IMG/VR virus record: IMGVR_UViG_3300023181_000087
Coordinates: 1 to 21,326 of that record
Source of the DNA: a virus
Length of the DNA stretch: 21,326 bases
Direction: 5' to 3' (one strand)
Shown one piece after another: positions 7,846 to 13,122 of the stretch. The first letter of the stretch is position 1. Every line of letters begins with the position of its first letter. The notes under the pieces are model-generated. The model was not told the DNA's origin, searched no databases, and worked only from the letters and a program-made list of their open reading frames with translations. A program made the position numbers and the translations under genes.

Positions 7846-7926
7846 GGGAGTAATGCCAATCGGTTAGGCGGCAGACTGTAAATCTGCTAAACGTTACGTT
7901 GGGTGGTTCGATTCCATCTGCTCCCA
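7846..7926 (+). tRNA. tRNA-Tyr (GTA)
   Basis: An 81-base class II tRNA. Acceptor GGGAGTA pairs with TGCTCCC; the anticodon stem GCAGA/TCTGC encloses loop CTGTAAA with anticodon GTA at 7878-7880; a long variable arm is present, as expected for bacterial tRNA-Tyr; the T arm has loop TTCGATT. The discriminator is A. CCA is not encoded in full. Confidence 0.9.
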
Positions 7927-7932
7927 CAAAAA

Positions 7933-8005
7933 GGTTTAGAAGCTAACTCGGTAGAAGCGTCGGACTGAAAATCCGAAGGAATTGGTTCAACTCCAATCTA
8001 TACCA
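7933..8005 (+). tRNA. tRNA-Phe (GAA)
   Basis: A 73-base cloverleaf. Acceptor GGTTTAG pairs with CTATACC with one T-T mismatch; the anticodon stem CGGA/TCCG encloses loop CTGAAAA with anticodon GAA at 7967-7969; T stem ATTGG/CCAAT with loop TTCAACT. The discriminator is A. It reads UUC/UUU. Confidence 0.85.
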
Positions 8006-8009
8006 CAAT

Positions 8010-8082
8010 GACCGCATAGCCCAACGGCAGAGGCATCGGGTTTAAGCCCCGTTCAGTAATGGTTCGAATCCATTTGCGGTTA
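8010..8082 (+). tRNA. tRNA-Leu (TAA) with short variable arm
   Basis: A 73-base cloverleaf. Acceptor GACCGCA pairs with TGCGGTT (first pair G-T); the anticodon stem CGGG/CCCG encloses loop TTTAAGC, giving anticodon TAA for UUA; T stem AATGG/CCATT with loop TTCGAAT. The variable region is only about 5 bases, whereas bacterial leucine tRNAs normally carry a long arm, and base 37 is G rather than the usual A. Charging with leucine is therefore assumed from the anticodon only. Confidence 0.75.
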
Positions 8083-8097
8083 CAAAAAAATGATAAT

Positions 8098-8171
8098 GCT
8101 CTGATACGCTAAATGGAAGTGCGGTAATACTTAGGATATTATGGTTGCAAGTTCGAATCTTGCTCAGAGTA
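8098..8171 (+). tRNA. tRNA-Leu (TAG) with short variable arm
   Basis: A 74-base cloverleaf. Acceptor GCTCTGA pairs with TCAGAGT (first pair G-T); anticodon stem TAATA/TATTA with loop CTTAGGA, anticodon TAG for CUA; T stem GCAAG/CTTGC with loop TTCGAAT. The variable region is 5 bases, again not class II. It is not a stop suppressor, because the anticodon sequence TAG reads CUA. Confidence 0.75.
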
Positions 8172-8178
8172 CTAAAAT

Positions 8179-8254
8179 GTCGGATTACCTAATATTGGCG
8201 TTGGGCATTGATTGCAAACCTCTGTTAATTTCAGTTCGATTCTGAAATCCGACT
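8179..8254 (+). tRNA. Probable tRNA-Cys (GCA), weak anticodon stem
   Basis: A 76-base element with a perfect 7-bp acceptor (GTCGGAT/ATCCGAC) and a T arm TTCAG/CTGAA with loop TTCGATT. The loop TTGCAAA gives anticodon GCA, and the discriminator is T, which is characteristic of tRNA-Cys. The anticodon stem pairs poorly (about three of six possible pairs), so the gene may be decaying or may fold differently. Confidence 0.6.
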
Positions 8255-8261
8255 CATTTTT

Positions 8262-8297
8262 AAATCCCTTTCATTAATTTGTAATGGATTTTTTTAT
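8262..8297 (+). terminator. Terminator after the tRNA array
   Basis: AAATC (8262-8266) pairs with GATTT, and CATTA (8272-8276) pairs with TAATG (8282-8286), followed by a run of T through 8295. It closes the tRNA transcript and lies on top of promoter P3. Confidence 0.55.
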
Positions 8298-8306
8298 TTA
8301 TATTTG
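8278..8306 (+). promoter_or_regulatory. Promoter P3, -7 box abutting a start codon
   Basis: TTTG at 8278-8281, 17 bases, then TATATTTG at 8299-8306. The ATG of the next gene is at 8310, three bases after the -7 box, so the message would be leaderless or nearly so. Confidence 0.6.
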
Positions 8307-8309
8307 CTT

Positions 8310-8528
8310 ATGCGTAACAAATTTATAATTATAGGTGGTTCTGCTTTTTTGTTAGGGGTTAGTTTTAGCTTCAACGAAAACCCAGACACTATAAAATCAA
8401 AACCATGTGACGAGGTTGTAATATACGATATGCTAGGAAACGAAACAGACACATTACAAAGCGGAGTTTACATAATCAAAGAAACCAAAGACGGTAATAC
8501 AACTACCAAAAAAATAGTAATCAATTAA
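8310..8528 (+). CDS. Mini-protein: signal/anchor peptide plus T9SS sorting-domain-like tail
   Basis: A 72-residue protein. I chose the ATG at 8310 over the TTG at 8304, which lies inside the -7 box. Residues 4-21 form a hydrophobic signal peptide or anchor (FIIIGGSAFLLGVSFSF). After a short linker, residues 36-72 read VVIYDMLGNETDTL, then QSGVYIIKETKDGNTTTKKI and a short end. This matches the final strands of type A T9SS C-terminal domains, whose usual pattern is VxIYDxxGxxV, then LxxGxYxVxV and a Lys-rich end. The N-terminal YPNP part of a full domain is missing. Such domains target cargo to the type IX translocon. With almost no passenger, this could be a decoy, a blocker or a surface peptide. 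It precedes the lysis genes; a holin-like role is the alternative. Confidence 0.6.
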   Translation: MRNKFIIIGGSAFLLGVSFSFNENPDTIKSKPCDEVVIYDMLGNETDTLQSGVYIIKETKDGNTTTKKIVIN

Positions 8529-8539
8529 ACATCATAAAA

Positions 8540-8704
8540 ATGCCTAAGCCTACATTAACAGTTGACATCAGCACATTGCCAACGAAACAAGAAAACCTAG
8601 ATTTAATGAATGAGTGGTTAGATGCTGAGGAAGTAGAATCAGCAGTAACATTTAAGGTCAATGGAGTTCAAGTAGTTCCAAGACCTAGAACAATCCAACA
8701 CTAA
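8540..8704 (+). CDS. Small hypothetical protein
   Basis: A 54-residue protein, too short for many gene finders. It starts 11 bases after the T9SS-like mini-protein, behind an A-rich leader (CATCATAAAAATG). It has an N-terminal beta-like stretch (MPKPTLTVDIST), an acidic helix (LDLMNEWLDAEEVES) and a C-terminal strand (FKVNGVQVVPRPR). The stop overlaps the next ATG (TAATG), which supports real translation. Function unknown. Confidence 0.55.
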   Translation: MPKPTLTVDISTLPTKQENLDLMNEWLDAEEVESAVTFKVNGVQVVPRPRTIQH

Positions 8705-9111
8705 TGAAGTTCGGACTAAAAGAAACTATTTCCCTATGCGCTTTGTTGCTCGTAGGGATTTTGTATTTAACGGTGTTTGAACCTTATTTTTATGATCGTG
8801 TTTGGTGTGTAATAAACGAAATGCCCTCAATAACAGGAATAACTGCCTTATGGGTTATTCTATGGCAAAATAAAGGCATCCATTGGATTTACACCGCAAT
8901 GCTATGCTTTGTTACAGGAATGGAAATAATGACGCTTTCAGACGCTTTATTTAGAGTTTACATTTATCTTACACAATACAATACAGATATTTTCGTTCTG
9001 AATGAAGAAATTAATAAAACTTATCCTAACTTGCAGGGTGTTTGTATTTTGATATCGGGTATTTTTATAATGACGGTATTTTTTAAAACAGTAACTTCTA
9101 ATAAAAAATAA
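8704..9111 (+). CDS. Four-helix membrane protein near the lysis genes
   Basis: A 135-residue integral membrane protein with about four hydrophobic segments: residues 8-26, 43-56, 60-79 and 110-130. It is translationally coupled to the small gene upstream and lies two bases before a holin-like gene. It could be a holin, an antiholin or a superinfection-exclusion protein; no family motif decides. Loops are short and mostly acidic (FVLNEEINKTYPN). Confidence 0.6.
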   Translation: MKFGLKETISLCALLLVGILYLTVFEPYFYDRVWCVINEMPSITGITALWVILWQNKGIHWIYTAMLCFVTGMEIMTLSDALFRVYIYLTQYNTDIFVLNEEINKTYPNLQGVCILISGIFIMTVFFKTVTSNKK

Positions 9112-9112
9112 T

Positions 9113-9400
9113 ATGGCTACAGTAGTAGAATCAAAACAGTTTAGATTAAATTGGCGTGACGCTGGCAGGGGTTTAATTGTCGCTTTAATTGGTGCGGTAT
9201 TGCCAATACTTAACAATGCACTTTACGCATGGATCAATGGCGCCGACTTTCAAGTGAATTGGGAAACGGTTATAAAGGTTGCAGTCGGTGCTTGCCTTTC
9301 TTATTTAAGTCTTAACTTTGGTTCGGCATCTAAAGTTATTGCCATAACCGATAAAGGCGATTTAAGTCAAGCTAAAACCCGAATAGAAAAAGTAGCATGA
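9113..9400 (+). CDS. Putative holin, two membrane segments
   Basis: A 95-residue protein with two hydrophobic segments (residues about 20-42 and 53-72) and charged ends (N-terminal RLNWRDAGRG; C-terminal DLSQAKTRIEKVA). This size and topology suit a class II-like holin, which opens the inner membrane so that endolysin reaches the wall. A spanin-like pair follows within 600 bases and an M15 endolysin lies further downstream. The stop overlaps a 20-codon ORF as ATGA. The holin call rests on topology and context only. Confidence 0.55.
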   Translation: MATVVESKQFRLNWRDAGRGLIVALIGAVLPILNNALYAWINGADFQVNWETVIKVAVGACLSYLSLNFGSASKVIAITDKGDLSQAKTRIEKVA

Positions 9401-9459
9401 ATTACATACCGACAAAAGAAGAACAGCAAACAATTAATGAAATATCCTTAAATTTGTAG
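9397..9459 (+). CDS. Possible 20-residue leader ORF
   Basis: ATGA overlap with the holin-like stop; encodes MNYIPTKEEQQTINEISLNL and ends two bases before the next ATG at 9461. It may only keep ribosomes moving between the holin-like and spanin-like genes. Its 3' part contains a TAAATTTG promoter box, so it could equally be non-coding. Confidence 0.25.
   Translation: MNYIPTKEEQQTINEISLNL
9449..9456 (+). promoter_or_regulatory. Promoter -7 box abutting the spanin-like gene
   Basis: An exact TAnnTTTG match (TAAATTTG), four bases before the ATG at 9461. No good TTG at -33 is visible, so the promoter is weak or needs another factor. Confidence 0.35.
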
Positions 9460-9460
9460 G

Positions 9461-9808
9461 ATGCAGAATGTACCGCAATGGGCAAAATCGATATTAGAAT
9501 TAGCCAAACTAAATGAGAAACACTTCTATAATGTAAAGATAATTGCATTGTGGGGTGTTATATTTTTTTTAGTCAACGTACTAATATCTGGCAAAGATTC
9601 CGATTGCGACAAAATCATCAAAGAAAAGGATGAAAATTATAAAAATCTTAAAGAAATATGTAACGTTTATAAATCCGAAAACATTTATCTTACCAAAGGT
9701 AAATCTGACTGCTTGAAAGAAAAAGATACTTTGCACGCTTTGTATTTTAGAATTAAGTCAGAAAGGGATTCGCTGGAAAACGAAATATCAATCCTTAAGA
9801 ACAAATAA
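9461..9808 (+). CDS. Inner-membrane spanin-like (Rz-type) protein
   Basis: A 115-residue protein with a short cytoplasmic N terminus, one membrane segment at about residues 24-43 (VKIIALWGVIFFLVNVLIS) and a long charged heptad-rich region (about 50-115) that should form a periplasmic coiled coil. Three Cys lie in the periplasmic part. This is the plan of an i-spanin, which joins an outer-membrane lipoprotein to disrupt the outer membrane at lysis. The next gene encodes a short lipoprotein-like protein, as expected for such a pair. The call is from topology and context. Confidence 0.55.
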   Translation: MQNVPQWAKSILELAKLNEKHFYNVKIIALWGVIFFLVNVLISGKDSDCDKIIKEKDENYKNLKEICNVYKSENIYLTKGKSDCLKEKDTLHALYFRIKSERDSLENEISILKNK

Positions 9809-9810
9809 TT

Positions 9811-9975
9811 ATGAAAAGAATTTTACTTATATCAGTTGTATTCCTAGTATGTACTAGCGAAAAACCCTTGTCAACTAGGGAACCCACCATGCAGGAAGCA
9901 CTTAAAGAACTGCATTATTGGGAATCTAAAGACCTTGCAAACAGGGAGAAAATGCTGATTATAAACAACCAATAA
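9811..9975 (+). CDS. Small lipoprotein, candidate outer-membrane spanin
   Basis: A 54-residue protein starting two bases after the spanin-like stop, behind AATAATT. Residues 1-13 are a signal peptide (MKRILLISVVFLV), with Cys14 in a relaxed lipobox (FLVC; Val at -1 is non-canonical). The mature part is a short, charged helix (MQEALKELHYWESKDLANRE). Length and arrangement fit an Rz1-like o-spanin. The weak lipobox is the main uncertainty. Confidence 0.5.
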   Translation: MKRILLISVVFLVCTSEKPLSTREPTMQEALKELHYWESKDLANREKMLIINNQ

Positions 9976-10003
9976 AAAATAATTTAAAAATAATTAATAA
10001 AAA

Positions 10004-10036
10004 GTACGTACGTATCAATTATTATGTATACATTTG
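10004..10036 (+). promoter_or_regulatory. Promoter P5 with GTACGTAC palindrome
   Basis: GTACGTAC at 10004-10011 sits where a -33 element is expected; GTATAC at 10026-10031 overlaps an exact -7 box TACATTTG (10029-10036). Upstream is an A/T-only tract (AATAATTTAAAAATAA type). The same set occurs at 15597. The palindrome is a candidate operator or activator site. Confidence 0.6.
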
Positions 10037-10040
10037 TCAT

Positions 10041-10134
10041 GTAGAGTTAGAGGGCTACCAACAAAGTTTACTGTTTTAATTTAAACAGACCGCAAAAGCC
10101 TCATTCGTCCTCTAACGTTTGGGGCTTTTTGCAT
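10041..10134 (+). ncRNA. Candidate kissing-loop small RNA, copy 1
   Basis: About 94 bases between promoter P5 and the gene at 10155. The 5' hairpin is GTAG (10041-10044)/CTAC (10055-10058), with GTTAGAGG (10046-10053) in its loop. A middle hairpin is CTGTTT (10071-10076)/AAACAG (10083-10088). The terminator hairpin is AAAAGCCTC (10094-10102)/GGGGCTTTT (10121-10129), ending in T, and its 18-base loop holds CCTCTAAC (10109-10116), the exact complement of the 5' loop. The two loops can pair over 8 bp. No ORF is seen. The same plan recurs at 18362. Confidence 0.55.
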
Positions 10135-10135
10135 T

Positions 10136-10153
10136 AACATTAATACTTATTAT
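10136..10153 (+). repeat. Repeated 5' leader, copy 1
   Basis: AACATTAATACTTATTAT, one base before the ATG at 10155. It is identical over 18 bases to 15640-15657, where it is also one base before an ATG, and both genes continue ATGAAAA. It is probably a shared translation or regulatory leader, or a duplicated promoter region. Confidence 0.75.
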
Positions 10154-10154
10154 T

Positions 10155-10388
10155 ATGAAAATAGAAAACAAATTATCTGAAATTAAAAAACATTTAGGAC
10201 TTGAATTAGTAAAGTGTGATTATTTTACAGGAATACAAAATCACAATGGTAAAGAATATTTTAATATAATCACGAAAAACGCAATAAGCGAAGATTCATT
10301 ATATTATGATCTAAGAAGCCTTATACAAGTAGGCATATTGTCTAAAATAGAGCCTAATGGATATAAAAGAATTGCTTTATTTTTTTAA
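10155..10388 (+). CDS. Small hypothetical protein
   Basis: A 77-residue basic protein. I chose the ATG at 10155, which follows the conserved leader, over a TTG at 10119 inside the terminator. It reads as an N-terminal helix (KLSEIKKHLGLELV), a central part with DYFTGIQNHNGKEYFNI and a C-terminal helix-turn (YYDLRSLIQVGILS, KIEPNGYKRIALFF) that resembles a small winged-helix fold. It could bind DNA, but no family is recognised. Its leader matches that of the gene at 15659, so the two may be expressed together. Confidence 0.55.
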   Translation: MKIENKLSEIKKHLGLELVKCDYFTGIQNHNGKEYFNIITKNAISEDSLYYDLRSLIQVGILSKIEPNGYKRIALFF

Positions 10389-10423
10389 TTAACCCAAACA
10401 CTAACAACTTAAAAAACATTCAC

Positions 10424-10978
10424 ATGAAAACAACAATCTTACTATTACTAACAGCCTTTACATTATCGGCTCAGGACAAAGACAACTACTTAGGATTTAC
10501 AACAGGAATAGATGTAGCAAACATCGCACAGGGTGATTACAACGGAATATTTAAGTTTACTATGGTTGCCAGCAACGTAGAAGTAAACTTAGGTTACGAA
10601 ACATATCCTGAACTCGATTTTAAGCGTTACAGCTTCGGATTAGGCTATCACTTCCCTTTATATGCTTATGTAGGCGGAAAAGAGCTTAAAACAACGTTTA
10701 CTCCGTCATTAGAGCCTTCCTTAATTGACCGTTCAGGAACTTGGGGCGTTGCGTTCGTGGATGAAAACAAATCGTCGCATTTGTCCTTAGCTTTGAATTT
10801 GGAATTTGAATGGAATGTAACCGATAACATTTCGGTAGGCTATAACCTTAACTTTTTACCAAGCACTGATTTAAAGGCTAAATTTGAGCGTGAATTATGG
10901 AGTGAAAAATTGGTTATTGCTGACACGCCTGTAAGGGTTTCGGGTTTTGTGAGTGTGAAATATAAATTAAACAGATAG
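10424..10978 (+). CDS. Phage-encoded outer-membrane beta-barrel protein
   Basis: A 184-residue protein with a signal peptide (residues 1-16, ending TLSAQ). The mature part is made of alternating-residue strands with Gly/Tyr/Phe (NYLGFTTGID; VEVNLGYETY; FGLGYHFPLYAYVGG; LSLALNLEFEWN; ISVGYNLNF) and ends in a typical last strand, VSGFVSVKYKL. This fits a small eight-stranded outer-membrane barrel. It starts 36 bases after the gene at 10155 and precedes a small membrane protein. A role in masking a receptor or changing the host surface is inferred; a virion role is less likely. Confidence 0.65.
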   Translation: MKTTILLLLTAFTLSAQDKDNYLGFTTGIDVANIAQGDYNGIFKFTMVASNVEVNLGYETYPELDFKRYSFGLGYHFPLYAYVGGKELKTTFTPSLEPSLIDRSGTWGVAFVDENKSSHLSLALNLEFEWNVTDNISVGYNLNFLPSTDLKAKFERELWSEKLVIADTPVRVSGFVSVKYKLNR

Positions 10979-10980
10979 TT

Positions 10981-11169
10981 ATGGAAAAGATTATAGAATC
11001 GTTTATGAAGGGTATCATGATTAGTCAACTAATAATGATTATTATTGCAATAGTGATGATGTTTCAAGGAATATTCGACACAGGTTTTTATACGTTTTCC
11101 GCTTCATTATTAGGATTCGTTTTAATATATTTTAACCTTGACGAACCAAAATCAAAGTATCACAAATAA
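10981..11169 (+). CDS. Small two-helix membrane protein
   Basis: A 62-residue protein with two hydrophobic segments (about residues 11-29 and 36-52) and a charged C terminus (DEPKSKYHK). It starts two bases after the beta-barrel gene, behind AGATAGTT, so the two are probably one unit. Small phage membrane proteins of this kind include exclusion proteins and antiholins; nothing here decides. Confidence 0.55.
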   Translation: MEKIIESFMKGIMISQLIMIIIAIVMMFQGIFDTGFYTFSASLLGFVLIYFNLDEPKSKYHK

Positions 11170-11180
11170 CACCTAAAACA

Positions 11181-11450
11181 ATGGAAACATTAAAAAAATA
11201 TCTGGAAAATCTTTTAAAAGAATGTGAGCATGGAGACGCGGAACATAGACAATGGCTAAAAGATAAATTCAATGATCACTATGAGCAAAACAAAGACCAA
11301 TACGAGGATGATTTTGAAAGTGAATTTGTTGAAAAACTTATAGAAGAACTTCCTTCCGAAGGAATAGACACTTCTATGTGGGAATATAATTATGGGGATT
11401 GTTGTTCAGGTGCTGTTGAGTTCCTATCTCGATGTATAAAGGGACAATAA
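11181..11450 (+). CDS. Acidic hypothetical protein
   Basis: An 89-residue, strongly acidic and mostly helical protein (ECEHGDAEHRQWLKDKF; QYEDDFESEFVEKLIEELP). The C-terminal part has CC and a third Cys (YGDCCSGAVEFLSRC). Small acidic phage proteins sometimes mimic DNA or inhibit host factors, but that is speculation. The leader is CACCTAAAACAATG. An 85-base gap follows that holds only an A-rich leader. Confidence 0.5.
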   Translation: METLKKYLENLLKECEHGDAEHRQWLKDKFNDHYEQNKDQYEDDFESEFVEKLIEELPSEGIDTSMWEYNYGDCCSGAVEFLSRCIKGQ

Positions 11451-11535
11451 TAAATCCTGTAAAAACTAAACCAAATAACACCTCGATTGTATAGGTAAAT
11501 CAAAACCAACAAACATTAACTTAATAAACAAAACG

Positions 11536-12078
11536 ATGGAAAATAAAACAGAATGGGAATTTGCTAGAGAGTGGTGGAATATGTTAAGTGAAATTGGTAA
11601 AGCATATTTTATGGAAAAATACGAAAACTCTGCGTTATTCAAAGAAGCAACTGATATTGAAATTTTAAATATATTTAAGAAATCTGTATTGCAGAAACAA
11701 CCCGAAACCGATGTTAACGACACGGAAGAAGTGAAAGAACGGGAGAGTGGCTATTATAAGTTAAAAATAAAAGTAGTGCCTAACGAGATTAGCAATACGG
11801 TAGGATTGTATTATTCAGATAAAAAATACTGGGTAGTAATGGGAAGCCCTCATATTTTCAAAGATGATGATTTTGAATCAATCGACGAAAAAATATCGTT
11901 TGAAGCTTCCGAATCCGATTTGATTGTTAAACTGAAAGAAGCGAAAGACGCTATTAAAGAGTTTGAAATTTATTTCGATAACGCCAGTAAAATTACAGGA
12001 ATAGTAAATGAGGAATTTGATTTATGGAAACTTGCAAATAATACCCTATCAACTTTAGAATCACTAAAATACATTTAA
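11536..12078 (+). CDS. Hypothetical protein
   Basis: A 180-residue acidic protein I do not recognise. The N-terminal 55 residues form a helical domain (WEFAREWWNMLSEIGKAYFM, then DIEILNIFKKS). A charged linker (TDVNDTEEVKERESG) leads to a beta/alpha domain (YYKLKIKVVPNE; VGLYYSDKKYWVVMGSP) and a C-terminal coiled region. The WE-W-LS-kayf segment resembles small conserved Bacteroidota phage proteins. The leader AATAAACAAAACG has no Shine-Dalgarno sequence. Confidence 0.5.
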   Translation: MENKTEWEFAREWWNMLSEIGKAYFMEKYENSALFKEATDIEILNIFKKSVLQKQPETDVNDTEEVKERESGYYKLKIKVVPNEISNTVGLYYSDKKYWVVMGSPHIFKDDDFESIDEKISFEASESDLIVKLKEAKDAIKEFEIYFDNASKITGIVNEEFDLWKLANNTLSTLESLKYI

Positions 12079-12079
12079 A

Positions 12080-12475
12080 ATGGCAAATACATTCAAAAAA
12101 GGCGATACCGTTGATTACGATAACGGAACCATTAAGAAAACTTTTGTAGTTTACACCGTCGGAGAGCATCATTTGTATTCAGATAAATGGAATACGTCTT
12201 CCCACGCGATTAAATATTGTAAAATATCAAATACAGATAACAAGACAGCGGAGTGGAAGTCAGACAAACAAAGATTTTCGGATTTAAACAACGAATTGAA
12301 ATTATCCAATCAGAAAAAAGCATCGCTTATTAATGATTTGAAGGAGTTGAGGGAACATATACAGAAATGCATTCATCCTAACCCAAGAAATATTGATTTG
12401 ATATTCGGAGCAAATGACGGATACGAATACGTCAATACTTTAATAGATGATCTACTAACTAAACACCAAGAGTAA
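12080..12475 (+). CDS. Hypothetical protein with central coiled coil
   Basis: A 131-residue protein. The N-terminal 45 residues look like a small beta barrel (FKKGDTVDYDNGTIKKTFVV, then a YTVGEHHLY turn). A helical coiled-coil region follows (RFSDLNNELKLSNQKKASLI and on to about residue 95), then a short C-terminal domain. It starts one base after the preceding stop and overlaps the next gene by one base (TAATG). Function unknown. Confidence 0.5.
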   Translation: MANTFKKGDTVDYDNGTIKKTFVVYTVGEHHLYSDKWNTSSHAIKYCKISNTDNKTAEWKSDKQRFSDLNNELKLSNQKKASLINDLKELREHIQKCIHPNPRNIDLIFGANDGYEYVNTLIDDLLTKHQE

Positions 12476-12603
12476 TGGAAATACTATGTAAAATATTAGG
12501 GCATAAGATATCTACAAAAAGAATTTGGAGAAGATATTTCACAGCAATAGCAGGAGAAACGGACGGCGTTATTCCATTCCTTAAATCTAAATTAAAAGAA
12601 TGA
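12475..12603 (+). CDS. Small CxxxGHK-type protein
   Basis: A 42-residue basic protein beginning MEILCKILGHKISTKRIW. The CKxxGHK start resembles short phage proteins of the DUF1660 type, which keep a CxxxGHK motif, though the second Cys pair of longer members is absent. It is bounded by a TAATG overlap upstream and an ATGA overlap downstream, strong signs of translation. It is below usual length cut-offs. Confidence 0.5.
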   Translation: MEILCKILGHKISTKRIWRRYFTAIAGETDGVIPFLKSKLKE

Positions 12604-13064
12604 AAACCCTAATCCCAATACCCGAATTGCCTAACGTGTACGTTGTGAAAGTTGAATTAACAGCGGATGATTTTAACGTAACAGGAAATAGCCTGATTTA
12701 TGATCCGAATCCAAATAATGCATCAGAACTTTATGATATTGTAGATGTAGGATTCGATTTTCAACTACTAGGCTTCGTGACGAAGGATGAAATAAGTTTT
12801 GATGTTGATCCGTATGTAGAGTGTTTCTCCCGTGAATTAGGACATTATAGGAACTACACCATAAAAGCACAAATTACTCAAACTATAAAACAAAACGCTG
12901 TTGATTCTTTTCGTTCTGCTCTTGCGTCGGAGGAAATAACTTTTGTAAATCCATTTGGAGAAACAAAGCCAATGTCTTTTGATGAATATGCAATGGAATG
13001 TCAGACATGGCAAACCGCCGAAGATAACCTAGCACAAAAACTTGTAGTGTTAATTAAAAAGTAA
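12600..13064 (+). CDS. Hypothetical protein
   Basis: A 154-residue protein, translationally coupled to the preceding small gene by an ATGA overlap. The N-terminal 45 residues are beta-rich (LPNVYVVKVELTADDFNV), the middle has a DVGFDFQLLGFVTKDEISF segment, and the C-terminal third is helical. I recognise no domain. A TATATTTG promoter box follows its stop by five bases. Confidence 0.5.
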   Translation: MKTLIPIPELPNVYVVKVELTADDFNVTGNSLIYDPNPNNASELYDIVDVGFDFQLLGFVTKDEISFDVDPYVECFSRELGHYRNYTIKAQITQTIKQNAVDSFRSALASEEITFVNPFGETKPMSFDEYAMECQTWQTAEDNLAQKLVVLIKK

Positions 13065-13068
13065 AACG

Positions 13069-13076
13069 TATATTTG
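13069..13076 (+). promoter_or_regulatory. Promoter -7 box before the endolysin unit
   Basis: TATATTTG, an exact TAnnTTTG match, four bases before the ATG at 13081. A TTG lies further upstream at 13042-13044 with a 24-base spacer, longer than usual. The message would be nearly leaderless. Confidence 0.45.
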
Positions 13077-13080
13077 AATT

Positions 13081-13122
13081 ATGGCACACGATCAAATCAC
13101 ATTAGAAAGAATTGAGTTATGA
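13081..13122 (+). CDS. 13-residue mini-ORF coupled to the endolysin
   Basis: Encodes MAHDQITLERIEL and stops in an ATGA overlap with the endolysin start. The peptide resembles the N terminus of other phage M15 peptidases, which often begin with an ITLERIxLLHP-type helix. It may be a remnant of an older endolysin whose body was replaced, or a leader peptide that couples translation. The family resemblance is from memory. Confidence 0.35.
   Translation: MAHDQITLERIEL

Noticed and set aside
8098-8171. Stop-codon suppressor tRNA and recoded genetic code
   Set aside because: The anticodon TAG reads CUA, not the stop codon UAG. TAA, TAG and TGA all act as normal stops at well-supported gene ends in this window.
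7727-8260. A large phage RNA of the GOLLD or ROOL type next to the tRNA genes
   Set aside because: Those RNAs are several hundred bases long; here the non-tRNA part is only about 115 bases and ends in a terminator.
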